64,000 nt of DNA. Origin: Granulicella sp. L46. Lineage in GTDB: Bacteria > Acidobacteriota > Terriglobia > Terriglobales > Acidobacteriaceae. Within the stretch, counting starts at the first letter, position 1. Each line of letters starts with the position of its first letter. The DNA lies in NCBI RefSeq assembly GCF_009765785.1, contig NZ_LMUT01000012.1, positions 1,039,319 to 1,103,318 on the forward strand. Reading direction: 5' to 3'. Of this stretch, positions 44,801 through 52,431 are shown piece after piece. A program made the translations under genes and the position numbers. The notes below the pieces were generated by a model. It worked only from the letters and a program-made list of their open reading frames with translations, had not been told where the DNA came from and made no database searches.

Positions 44801-46350
44801 CCGGCCTCCTTCTTCAGCGACCACAGCTCCAACTCCGCCCCACCCCGCGCTGGAATCAGCTCCAGCACCACCCGCTTCGGATAGACTTTTGTCCTCACCC
44901 GGACGGCCACCGTCGCCCGATCCTGGTTCAGCGCCTCCGCCAGCCGAAGCAAAACCACAGCGCTCTGCACATGCGCATGCTCCTCTACCGGGACATACCG
45001 CATCGGCCGATCCATCGCCTCCGGCCGGCTCTTTCCCAGGTATCGCGCAATCGCCGCCACAATCGCTCGCTGCGCCGGCGAAAACCCAAAGATCTCCGAG
45101 TTCGCAATGATGTACTGCGTATGCCGATGATGCCCCTGGTGGTTCATATACTTCCCCACCTCCTGCATCATCGCCGCCGCCTGTATCCACAGCCGATACT
45201 CCGTCGGCAGCTGATGCACCGCCTCCAGCTGATCGAACAATTGCACCGCGTGCTGTCTCTCCGGTTCTACCTTGCGCGGATCAACCCCATACCGCCGGCA
45301 GACCTCGAGCACACCCTCCCACCGTTCAGCCTCCATCGTCCGGTGCGCGCTCGTGCGGACATCCGTATCCGCCAGCATCTGCGCCAGGATTCCATCCCGC
45401 AGCCCCAGCCTCGAAAATCGATACCCCTTCAAATGCATTCGTTCCAGCAGCGCCGCATACACCTGCGCGCCGCCGACAATAATCTCTGACCTCCTCGGCC
45501 CGATCCCTGCCACCGCCGCCCTCTGCGCATTGTTCAGCTTCGCCAGCCGATCCGCGATCTTGCGCACCGACGGCGTGTCCGCAGTCAGAATCTCCACCCG
45601 CTTCGCAGCAACCTTCTTCGCGGCCTTCTTCCCAATCCCCGCCCGCGTGCTCTTCTTCTCCAATCCCAATGCCAGCGCACTGCTCGCCTCCGCCAGCGCC
45701 GCCGCTGTGCCCGACGTAGCAATCACCAGACTCACCTTCGGCTGCCCCAGCTTCCGCTCCGCCCTCCCCAGCTCGCGATCGATAAACTTCCGCAGCCGCG
45801 CCACATCTTCCTTGCTCGGCGGATCGTTCCTCAGAAACTCAGCCTGCAATCGCACCGCGCCCAGCGGCAGACTCACCATCTCCTGAATCCGCCCATGATC
45901 GGAGATCGTTACCTCGCAGCTTCCGCCGCCCAGGTCGATCAGCAAACACCGCCCCTGCGCCCCCGGCTCATGCGTCACAATCCCCAGGTGAATCAGCCGC
46001 CCCTCTTCCAACCCCGAGATCACCTCAAGATTCCACCCCGTAGCCGACTTCACCCAAGCCTTGAACGCATCCGAGTTGCGCGCATCCCGCACCGCGCTCG
46101 TCGCCACCACCCGCACCTTGTCCACCACCTGCGCCTGCACCGACCGCTGAAACCGCTTCAGCGTCTTGATCGTATTCGCCATCGCCTCCGGCGAAATCAC
46201 TCCCGTCTCAAAAACACTTTCCCCCAGCCGTGTCACCTCGCGGTCTTCAAACAGCGTCTTTAACCGGTGTTGCTGCACGGAGGCAATCGCCAGCCGGCAT
46301 GAATTGGACCCGATATCGATTGCTGCAAAGGTAGGCATCGTCTTCTGCAT
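44752..46350 (-). CDS. ppx: Exopolyphosphatase / pppGpp phosphohydrolase (Ppx/GppA family)
   Basis: 532 residues. The N-terminal ASKHA fold has AAIDIGSNSCRLAIA (phosphate 1), the second phosphate motif LLIDLGGGSCEV (about 137-148), and a C-terminal HD-type helical domain (about 330-480; GHHRHTQYIIANSEIFGFSP). It should hydrolyse inorganic polyphosphate from the end and possibly pppGpp. A Lys/Ala-rich insert (KKAAKKVAAKRVE, about 238-250) interrupts the actin fold and is unusual. The start may be ATG 46350 or ATG 46338; both have only weak ribosome sites. It diverges from the first ArnT-like gene and its 3' end overlaps sixA by 49 bp. Confidence 0.9.
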   Translation of the reverse strand: MQKTMPTFAAIDIGSNSCRLAIASVQQHRLKTLFEDREVTRLGESVFETGVISPEAMANTIKTLKRFQRSVQAQVVDKVRVVATSAVRDARNSDAFKAWVKSATGWNLEVISGLEEGRLIHLGIVTHEPGAQGRCLLIDLGGGSCEVTISDHGRIQEMVSLPLGAVRLQAEFLRNDPPSKEDVARLRKFIDRELGRAERKLGQPKVSLVIATSGTAAALAEASSALALGLEKKSTRAGIGKKAAKKVAAKRVEILTADTPSVRKIADRLAKLNNAQRAAVAGIGPRRSEIIVGGAQVYAALLERMHLKGYRFSRLGLRDGILAQMLADTDVRTSAHRTMEAERWEGVLEVCRRYGVDPRKVEPERQHAVQLFDQLEAVHQLPTEYRLWIQAAAMMQEVGKYMNHQGHHRHTQYIIANSEIFGFSPAQRAIVAAIARYLGKSRPEAMDRPMRYVPVEEHAHVQSAVVLLRLAEALNQDRATVAVRVRTKVYPKRVVLELIPARGGAELELWSLKKEAGYFREVFRRELLIEVV

Positions 46351-46536
46351 CCTTACACGTCAAATGCGGTGGAAAAACAGCACAACCCACATGACATACC
46401 GCCACCCTACAGGGCGTGTACATTAACGGATCAACAATCCGCGCGTGTGAACCTTCGCAGCTTCGCTATGCTTAGGACATCGTTCGTCGCGGGCTTGCTC
46501 GCTTTCCCCCAACCCGCACCCTGAGTACGACCGCCT
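46351..46536. promoter_or_regulatory. Divergent region between ppx and the first ArnT-like gene
   Basis: 186 bp with no supported gene. It includes AT-richer DNA (GTGTACATTAACGGATCAAC near 46417-46436) that may hold a promoter; no clear -35/-10 pair was found. Confidence 0.3.
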
Positions 46537-49116
46537 ATGCCGCTCGACCCATTCTCTCCCCGACCATCGCTCGCCTCCACCCACGCCCCCGAAACTGTGG
46601 TCGTCACCGTCACTCCCAACCTCCCAGCCAGCCTCACAGACCACGCCGTCTCGAGGCTAACCCACACCCCACCCGCGTCCGGCCCCCGCTCCGCCCGCAC
46701 CCCTCTCCTCACCCTCATCGGCCTCTGGCTGCTCCTCTACGTCTCCGCCGCCTTCACCCCGCCCCTACTCGACGACGCCGACGCCACCCACGCCCAGGCC
46801 GCCCAATCCATGCTCGCCACCGGTGACTGGGTCACCCTCCACGTCGACGGTATCCGCTACCTCGAAAAACCGCCCCTCCCCTATTGGATCACCGCCGCCA
46901 GCCTCAAACTCTTCGCCCCCGCCCTCGACCCGCTACGAACCGAACTCCCGCCGTCCGCGCACGACCCGGGAGCCCCATCCGTGCGCGCTTTTGCGAACGG
47001 GTGGGATACGGAAGCCTTCGCCGTCCACTTCCCCCTCGCCCTCACCATCCTCGGCCTCGTGCTGCTCGGCTACGCCTGGGCCCGCCGCGCCTTCAACGAT
47101 ACCGCCGCCCTAACCACCGGCCTCTTCCTCCTCACCTCCACCGGCGTCTTCCTCTTCACCCGCGTCTTCATCCCCGACGCCCTCCTCTCCCTCCTTCTAG
47201 CCTTCACCCTCTACGCCTTCCTCCGCTCCCTCAACCCACCAATCTCAAGCCGCTCTCCGAATCACCAAGACTCTGTCATCCCGAGCGAAGCACCTAGCAT
47301 CAAGACACCTGTCACCCCAAGCGAAGCGCGCAGCAGCAAGACACCTGTCATCCTAGGCGAAGCGCGCAGCAGCAAGACATCTGCCATCCCGAGCGAAGCG
47401 CGCAGCGCGCAGCCGAAGGACCCCGAAGGTCTCCCTCTCCCCACAGTCGCCAATCTCTTTCCGTCCACAAATTCCTCCGCAAGCGTCTGGCCCTACGCGA
47501 TGTGGCTCGCCCTCGCCCTCGCCGTCCTCACCAAGGGCCTAGTCGCGATCGTCTTCATCCTCGCCACAACTCTCCTCTTCCTCGTCTGGACCCGCCGACT
47601 CCACCAATGGCGCAACCTCCGTCCCTTCACCGGAACACTCCTCTTCCTAGCCATAGCGGCCCCCTGGCACATCCTCGCCGGCCTGCGCAACACCGGCGGA
47701 GCCAACGGCCACGGCTTCTTCTGGTTCTATTTCATCAACGAGCACGTACTCCGCTTTCTAGGCCGCCGCATCCCCCGCGACTACAACAAGCTCCCCACCA
47801 CCCTCTACTGGCTCCTCCACCTCGTCTGGCTCTTCCCCTGGAGCCTCTTCGCCCCCGCCGCCCTAGTCACCGCCTACCGCAAACGCCGCACAATCCTCGC
47901 CCGCCCTTCATCCAGCCAAAACACTGTCATTCTGAGCGAAGGCACTTACGGCTCCATCGTGAATGCCGCAGCCGAAGAGCCTGTCCTGAGCGTGTCGAAG
48001 GAACCCCGAGGAACTCGATCCAGCCTCAACCGCTCGTCCCTTTCCGCACCCGCCAGCAACCAGGTACCCCAAGGCTTCAGCCTTGGGTCTCATAGCCCCG
48101 CGAAAGGAGCGGGCTTTAGCCCCGTGGGTATGCCTGCCTCAACGCCAGGCGACGCAGCCACAACCTTCCGCCACCAAACCATCCTCCTCCTCCTAATCTT
48201 CTCCACCCTCGTCCTGGCCTTCTTCTCCCTCTCCACCAATCAGGAGTACTACACCTTCCCCGTCTACCTCCCACTCCTGATGCTGCTAGCCGCAGCGCTC
48301 TCCTCCATCGAGCGCAACCCGCCAGACCCCACCCTCCGCCGAGCCCTCACCTTCACCTTCGCGACCTACACCGTCCTCGGCCTCGCCATCGCCGCAGCCC
48401 TCGCCTACGGTCTCTGGTCTTCCCGCCACCTCCCCTTCGTCCCCGACATCGGCGATCTCCTGGCCCACCGCAGCGTCGGCGACTACACCCTCTCCATGTC
48501 GCACTTCTTCGACCTCACCGGCCCCTCCTTCGCCGCCCTCCGCCTCCCCGCCTCGCTCGCACTCACGGCCTTCCTCATCGGCCCGGCGATCGCGTGGATG
48601 CTTTACGCACGCCGCCGCTTCCTTCCCGCGATCCTCTCCATCGCCGCCACCAGCAGCGTCTTCCTCATCGCTGCGCACATCGCCTTCGTCCGCTTCAACC
48701 CCATGCTCTCGTCTGTAAATTTCGCCGAGACCATCCAAACCCTCGAGCGCACGAACCAGATCGCCCCTAACAACGAAATCCTCATCTACGGCGATCAGGC
48801 CTTCGGCTCCTCCATCCCCTTCTACCTGGACCGTCAAGTAGAGTTAGTCGACGGTCGCACCACCTCCATGCTCTTCGGCAGCACCTTCCCCGACGCCCCG
48901 GCCATCTTCCTCACCTCCGCAGACCTCCTCGCCCAATGGGGCCACGGCCCGCGCAAACTCCTCTTCGTCCCGCTGGAACAGCGCGACGTCGTAGACCAAC
49001 TCCTCGGCTCTCGCCAGATCATCCTCCAGCAAACCTCCGGCAAAGCCCTCATCACCGACCGCCCCCTTCAGTCACCTATAAACAACAGGAGACAATCGGG
49101 TACCCCAAGGCTTTAG
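46537..49116 (+). CDS. ArnT-like GT39-family glycosyltransferase 1, with repeat-derived loops
   Basis: 859 residues, long for the family (usually about 500-600). A Ser/Pro-rich N-terminus (about 1-62) precedes PMT_2-type helices. The catalytic first outer loop is LLDDADATHAQAAQSML (about 77-93), followed by YLEKPPLPYWITA (about 108-120), the ArnT/PMT signature. About twelve helices and a periplasmic C-terminal domain (about 720-850) follow. Three hydrophilic loops hold peptide insertions translated from dispersed palindromic repeats (see 46946, 47275, 47923 and 48064), which explain the extra length; the C-terminus reads into another repeat that supplies the TAG stop. It should move a sugar from a polyprenyl carrier to lipid A or another acceptor; substrates are unknown. 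Confidence 0.85.
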   Translation: MPLDPFSPRPSLASTHAPETVVVTVTPNLPASLTDHAVSRLTHTPPASGPRSARTPLLTLIGLWLLLYVSAAFTPPLLDDADATHAQAAQSMLATGDWVTLHVDGIRYLEKPPLPYWITAASLKLFAPALDPLRTELPPSAHDPGAPSVRAFANGWDTEAFAVHFPLALTILGLVLLGYAWARRAFNDTAALTTGLFLLTSTGVFLFTRVFIPDALLSLLLAFTLYAFLRSLNPPISSRSPNHQDSVIPSEAPSIKTPVTPSEARSSKTPVILGEARSSKTSAIPSEARSAQPKDPEGLPLPTVANLFPSTNSSASVWPYAMWLALALAVLTKGLVAIVFILATTLLFLVWTRRLHQWRNLRPFTGTLLFLAIAAPWHILAGLRNTGGANGHGFFWFYFINEHVLRFLGRRIPRDYNKLPTTLYWLLHLVWLFPWSLFAPAALVTAYRKRRTILARPSSSQNTVILSEGTYGSIVNAAAEEPVLSVSKEPRGTRSSLNRSSLSAPASNQVPQGFSLGSHSPAKGAGFSPVGMPASTPGDAATTFRHQTILLLLIFSTLVLAFFSLSTNQEYYTFPVYLPLLMLLAAALSSIERNPPDPTLRRALTFTFATYTVLGLAIAAALAYGLWSSRHLPFVPDIGDLLAHRSVGDYTLSMSHFFDLTGPSFAALRLPASLALTAFLIGPAIAWMLYARRRFLPAILSIAATSSVFLIAAHIAFVRFNPMLSSVNFAETIQTLERTNQIAPNNEILIYGDQAFGSSIPFYLDRQVELVDGRTTSMLFGSTFPDAPAIFLTSADLLAQWGHGPRKLLFVPLEQRDVVDQLLGSRQIILQQTSGKALITDRPLQSPINNRRQSGTPRL
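46946..47010 (+). repeat. Family C palindromic repeat inside ArnT-like gene 1
   Basis: Begins CCGCCGTCCGCGCACGACC and continues into a hairpin in which CCCATCCGT pairs with ACGGGTGGG. It encodes PPSAHDPGAPSVRAFANGWD in frame, within the loop after the second helix pair. The same unit is in gene 2 at 49594-49685. Confidence 0.7.
47275..47429 (+). repeat. Family A repeat amplified as 36-bp tandem units inside ArnT-like gene 1
   Basis: Four successive 36-bp units start at 47275, 47311, 47347 and 47383, each beginning with a GTCATCCCGAGCGAAGC-like core. The last carries the full family A end (GCGCAGCCGAAGGACCCC). Translated in frame they give 12-residue repeats (VIPSEAPSIKTP, VTPSEARSSKTP, VILGEARSSKTS, AIPSEARSAQPK) in a loop between two helices. 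Confidence 0.85.
47923..48016 (+). repeat. Diverged family A repeat inside ArnT-like gene 1
   Basis: Opens with CTGTCATTCTGAGCGAA and closes with GTGTCGAAGGAACCCCGAGG, with a central GCCGCAGCCGAAGAGCC segment. In frame it gives VILSEGTYGSIVNAAAEEP plus the following VLSVSKEPRG, in a loop after the helix FAPAALVTAYRKRR. Confidence 0.7.
48064..48132 (+). repeat. Family B double-hairpin repeat inside ArnT-like gene 1
   Basis: First hairpin CCAAGGCTTCAGCCTTGG, then AGCCCCGCGAAAGGAGCGG and GGCTTTAGCCCCGTGGGTAT. Translated in frame as VPQGFSLGSHSPAKGAGFSP. A second copy lies at 49099-49170 beyond the gene end and a diverged one at 55725-55787. Confidence 0.8.
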
Positions 49117-49170
49117 CCTTGGGTCTCATAAACTCGCAAAAAAGAGTGGGGCTTTAGCCCCAGGAATTCC
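49099..49170 (+). repeat. Family B double-hairpin repeat at the end of ArnT-like gene 1
   Basis: GGTACCCCAAGGCTTTAGCC and GTGGGGCTTTAGCCCCAGG, matching the copy at 48064. The stop codon of ArnT-like gene 1 (TAG, 49114-49116) is inside the first hairpin, so the last coded residues (SGTPRL) come from the repeat. It may also act as a transcript-end stem. Confidence 0.85.
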
Positions 49171-49214
49171 GCAAGCCATTCCGCTCGCACAACCATGAAA
49201 GCTCTTCGTCTCAA

Positions 49215-51446
49215 TTGACCTCCGCATCCCCCATCCCGACCACCCCCACATCGCCCCTCCGCCGCTGGCGAACCTCATCGCTCGCCCTCATCGTCTCCTT
49301 CTGGGCGATCCTCCAGATCGGCGGCCTCTTCACCCCCGGCCTCCTCGACGACGTAGACAGCGTCTACATCCAAATCGCCCGCGAGATGCTCCAGCGCCAC
49401 GACTTCGTCACCCCCACCATCGACGGCGTCCGCTTCTTCGACAAGCCCCCCCTCATGTACTGGATGGCGGCCGGCTCCATGCGCCTCTTCGGCATCCACG
49501 ACTGGGCGGCCCGTCTCCCCCTGGCCCTCGGAGTCCTCGCCCTCCTGCTAGCCGTCTACGCGCTAGGCATCCGCTTCTACGGCCACACCCAACCCTCGCG
49601 GTCCGCGCAGGACCTCTCGCCGTCCGCGCAAGACTTGGGTGCCCCATTCATACGCGGCCCCATCGCGGATGGGTGGGATGCAAGGCTCCCTCAGTCCCAC
49701 GTCCCGTCCGATCGCGCCGGTCTTTACGCCGCCCTCGCCATGGCCACCTGCATCGGCCCCTACATCTACACCCGCTTCTACATCCCCGACATCCTCATCG
49801 CCCTCTGGATGACCCTCGCCGTCCACCTCTTCCTCCTCGCGTTAGAACGAGTCAGCAACCAGCACCCCGGCCCGAACAAACTCTCACCGTCGGCCCAGGA
49901 CCTCCCGTTATCCGCGCAAGATGCTGTCATCCTGAGCGCAGCGCGCAGCGCGCAGTCGAAGGACCCCGAAGCTGCCTATCGCACTACAGCAGCCAAGCCC
50001 TTTCCCCCCGCGCCCTCAGCCCTCCTGCCCTGCCTCGGCTTCGCCGCAGTCACCGCCCTCAACCTCCTCACCAAGGGCCTCATCGGCGTCGTGTTCCCGC
50101 TCGGCTTCGTCCTCCTCTACCTAGCCTTCACGCACCGCCTCAAACTCCTCGCGAAACTCCACCTCATCCCCTCGACACTTGTCTTCCTCGCGATCGCCGC
50201 ACCCTGGCACATCCTCGCGGCCATTCGCAATCCACCCATCCCAATGCCCCCCGGCCTCGGGCTACCCGCGCACGCCGGCTGGGCCTGGTTCTATCTCTAC
50301 AACGAGCACATCGCCCGCTTCCTCGGCCACCGCATCCCCCACGACTACGGCCAGGTCCCCATCCCCATCTTCTGGCTCCTCCTCCTCCTCTGGCTCTTCC
50401 CCTGGGTAGCCTTCCTCCCCGCCGCCCTCCGCAACGCAATCCGCGCCCTCCGCGCCCGGCCCGCCTCCGACCCCAACCTCCGCTTCGACTCCGACCCCAA
50501 CTTCTCCTACTCAAGCTTGGGACAACCACAATCCCAACTCTCGCCGTCCGCGCAGGACCGCGAGGCCGCCCTAACCTGCCTCCTCTGGGCAGGCATCATC
50601 CTCGGCTTCTTCACCCTCTCTTCCCGCCAGGAGTACTACCACCTCCCCGCCCTCCCAGCCCTCGCCCTCCTCGTCGGCGCCTTCCTCGCCTCCGCCGACC
50701 GCAGCCCCCACAATCCAACTCCCGCCGTCCGCGCAGGACTCCGCGCAAGCCTTTACATGCTCGTCCCCATCGGCACGCTCCTCTTCCTCCTCTGCAGCTA
50801 TCTCGCCCTCACCGCGCCCACCCACGCGCCCAACACCACTCTCAGCGACGTCCTCCGCTCCAACCCCAACCTCTACAACCTCTCCCTCGGCCACGTATTC
50901 GACCTCACCGGCCCCGCCATGGGCTTTTTCCGAGGACCACTCCTCACCGTCGCTCTCGGCATGCTAACCCTCGGCCCCATCGCCTACATCGTTCGCAAGC
51001 GAAACCCCTTCGCAGCCAACCTGCTCATCGCCGCCGCCATGACCGCCGTCCTGCTCGCCGCGCACCAGGGCCTGGTCCGCTTCTACCCGATCCTCGGCTC
51101 GAAAGACCTCGCCCTCGCCATCGACCGCGACCTCCGCCCCGGCGACATCATCCTCAACGACGGCGAGCTCACCTCCGGCTCCGCCCTGCTCTTCTACACC
51201 CCCCAATCCGCCGCGCCCATCCTGCTCGTCAACGGCCGCGTCAACGGCCCCTGGTTCGGCAGCTTCTATCCCGACGCTCCCCAAATTTTCCTCAACGACA
51301 CCCAACTCACCCACCTCTGGTCCGGCCCCCAACGCCTCTTCCTCCTCACCGACCACCCCGAAGCCCGCACCCTCACCCTCTCCCCCTTCGCTCCCGTCCA
51401 CATCTTCGCCACCGCCGGCGACAAAACCATTCTCACCAACAGATAG
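49215..51446 (+). CDS. ArnT-like GT39-family glycosyltransferase 2, with repeat-derived loops
   Basis: 743 residues. The catalytic outer loop is LLDDVDSVYIQIAREML (about 42-58), followed by FFDKPPLMYWMAAG, in the same layout as gene 1. Sequence matches are strong in the helices (FTLSSRQEYYHLPALPALAL against FSLSTNQEYYTFPVYLPLLM). Hydrophilic loops again hold translated repeats: the family C unit at 49594, family A at 49924 and the short PSAQD motif at 50539. The start is probably TTG at 49215, as no ATG occurs before 49387 and the region lacks a clear ribosome site; this is the least secure start here. The product should be an inner-membrane glycosyltransferase using a polyprenyl-phosphate sugar donor. 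Confidence 0.82.
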   Translation: MTSASPIPTTPTSPLRRWRTSSLALIVSFWAILQIGGLFTPGLLDDVDSVYIQIAREMLQRHDFVTPTIDGVRFFDKPPLMYWMAAGSMRLFGIHDWAARLPLALGVLALLLAVYALGIRFYGHTQPSRSAQDLSPSAQDLGAPFIRGPIADGWDARLPQSHVPSDRAGLYAALAMATCIGPYIYTRFYIPDILIALWMTLAVHLFLLALERVSNQHPGPNKLSPSAQDLPLSAQDAVILSAARSAQSKDPEAAYRTTAAKPFPPAPSALLPCLGFAAVTALNLLTKGLIGVVFPLGFVLLYLAFTHRLKLLAKLHLIPSTLVFLAIAAPWHILAAIRNPPIPMPPGLGLPAHAGWAWFYLYNEHIARFLGHRIPHDYGQVPIPIFWLLLLLWLFPWVAFLPAALRNAIRALRARPASDPNLRFDSDPNFSYSSLGQPQSQLSPSAQDREAALTCLLWAGIILGFFTLSSRQEYYHLPALPALALLVGAFLASADRSPHNPTPAVRAGLRASLYMLVPIGTLLFLLCSYLALTAPTHAPNTTLSDVLRSNPNLYNLSLGHVFDLTGPAMGFFRGPLLTVALGMLTLGPIAYIVRKRNPFAANLLIAAAMTAVLLAAHQGLVRFYPILGSKDLALAIDRDLRPGDIILNDGELTSGSALLFYTPQSAAPILLVNGRVNGPWFGSFYPDAPQIFLNDTQLTHLWSGPQRLFLLTDHPEARTLTLSPFAPVHIFATAGDKTILTNR
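49594..49685 (+). repeat. Family C palindromic repeat inside ArnT-like gene 2
   Basis: Contains two GTCCGCGCAGGACCTCTCG-type units, then a hairpin in which CCCCATTCATACGCG faces CGCGGATGGGTGGG with G-T pairs. It encodes RSAQDLSPSAQDLGAPFIRG and following residues in frame, in a loop one segment later than the family C copy of gene 1, so the insertions look independent. Confidence 0.75.
49924..49971 (+). repeat. Family A repeat inside ArnT-like gene 2
   Basis: CTGTCATCCTGAGCGCAGCG with the tail GCGCAGTCGAAGGACCCCGA. Translated in frame (AVILSAARSAQSKDPEA). It lies in the loop homologous to the tandem family A array of gene 1. Confidence 0.8.
50539..50563 (+). repeat. Short family C fragment inside ArnT-like gene 2
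   Basis: CAACTCTCGCCGTCCGCGCAG repeats the PSAQD-coding unit of the 49594 element. It lies in the loop homologous to the one that holds families A and B in gene 1. Confidence 0.5.
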
Positions 51447-51614
51447 AGCGCCCAGTTGTCCATTCTGCCTTCCCGGTAAACGCAACGTCCCGCCGACGCA
51501 CAACGGATACCGGACAACAGAGAATTAAAGCCAAGAACTTTCCCCCGCCCCGCCTCGTATAGTTCCTCAGCGCCTCCGGCGTCCCACACCCACCGCAGGC
51601 CTAAGGAGCCCCAC

Positions 51615-52283
51615 ATGAAACGTTGCCGCACCCTTTCCGTCGCCGCTCTTTCTCTGTCTGTCCTCGTCCCCACCTTCACACTTCCCGCCTGCGCCCAACC
51701 TCAACCAGCCCAGTCCCCGGCATCCTCGCAAGACAGCACCGCTCCGGCCATGCACATGGTCCCCGCCCGTGCCTCACTCAACGGAGCACTCGTCGCCAGC
51801 AAGGTAAAAGCCGGTGATGAATTCCACGCCACGCTAGCCGAAAAAGTTCAGCTCCAGAACGGCCCCAAACTCCCCGCCGGAACCATCCTCATCGGCCAGA
51901 TCTCCACCGATGACACAAATCAATCCGGCACGTCCAAGCTCGCCCTCCGCTTCACCAGCGCCAAACTCAAAGACGGTCAAACCGTTCCCATCAAAGCCAC
52001 CATCGTCGGCATCCTGGACACCGGACTCGCCAACCAGGATACCTACCGCCTCAATCCCAACGGTCAAACCCCTGCCAGTTGGAATGATGGCACCCTGACC
52101 GTCGATCAGCTCAATGCCATGAACGGCGTCGACCTCCACAGCAAAATCTCAAGCAGCAACTCCGGCGTCTTCGTCTCCGCCAAGGACAACATCAAGCTAG
52201 TCAACGGCGGCGAACTCGAACTGGCCATCGCCCAACAGCAGCACCCGATGAACAGCATGAGCGGTATGAGCGGCAACCAGTAA
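51615..52283 (+). CDS. Uncharacterised secreted protein
   Basis: 222 residues. A signal peptide (MKRCRTLSVAALSLSVLVPT..., ending LPACAQ, about 28; the Cys may allow lipoprotein processing but no clear lipobox exists). The mature part is a beta-rich domain with LNGALVASKVKAGDEFHATL and LPAGTILIGQIS, resembling secretin/TrbI-like or conjugal-type beta folds only in general style; no family is assigned. The C-terminus is Met/Ser/Gly-rich (NSMSGMSGNQ). TAAGGAGCCCCAC before the ATG is a strong ribosome site. Confidence 0.8.
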   Translation: MKRCRTLSVAALSLSVLVPTFTLPACAQPQPAQSPASSQDSTAPAMHMVPARASLNGALVASKVKAGDEFHATLAEKVQLQNGPKLPAGTILIGQISTDDTNQSGTSKLALRFTSAKLKDGQTVPIKATIVGILDTGLANQDTYRLNPNGQTPASWNDGTLTVDQLNAMNGVDLHSKISSSNSGVFVSAKDNIKLVNGGELELAIAQQQHPMNSMSGMSGNQ

Positions 52284-52307
52284 ACCGAAAAACGTTGTCA
52301 GTTCTTC

Positions 52308-52408
52308 GTTCTCAGTTCTCAGGAAAGGCGCACGCCGTTCTCAGTTGTCGGTTATCAGTCGGCGAAGTTTTTGCCCTTACTGAGAACTGACAACTGAGAA
52401 CTGAGAAC
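52308..52408. repeat. Complex inverted repeat between convergent genes
   Basis: GTTCTCAGTTCTCAG (52308-52322) is exactly complementary to CTGAGAACTGAGAAC (52394-52408). Inside, TTCTCAGTTGTCGG (about 52339) and CTGAGAACTGACAAC (52380-52394) repeat the same word, so alternative stems can form. It may end transcription of both convergent genes. The CTCAGTT core is repeated at least six times. Confidence 0.75.
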
Positions 52409-52431
52409 AATAGTTGATAAGTCGCAACACC

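Noticed and set aside
46946..50563. Insertion-sequence or transposase remnants inside the ArnT-like genes
   Set aside because: Units are short palindromes without transposase-like peptides, terminal repeats or target duplications that I can see.
49673..51562. Long plus-strand frame (629 codons) inside ArnT-like gene 2
   Set aside because: Shifted frame; Arg/Pro/His-rich composition with no helices or domains, an effect of the C-rich third positions of the real gene.
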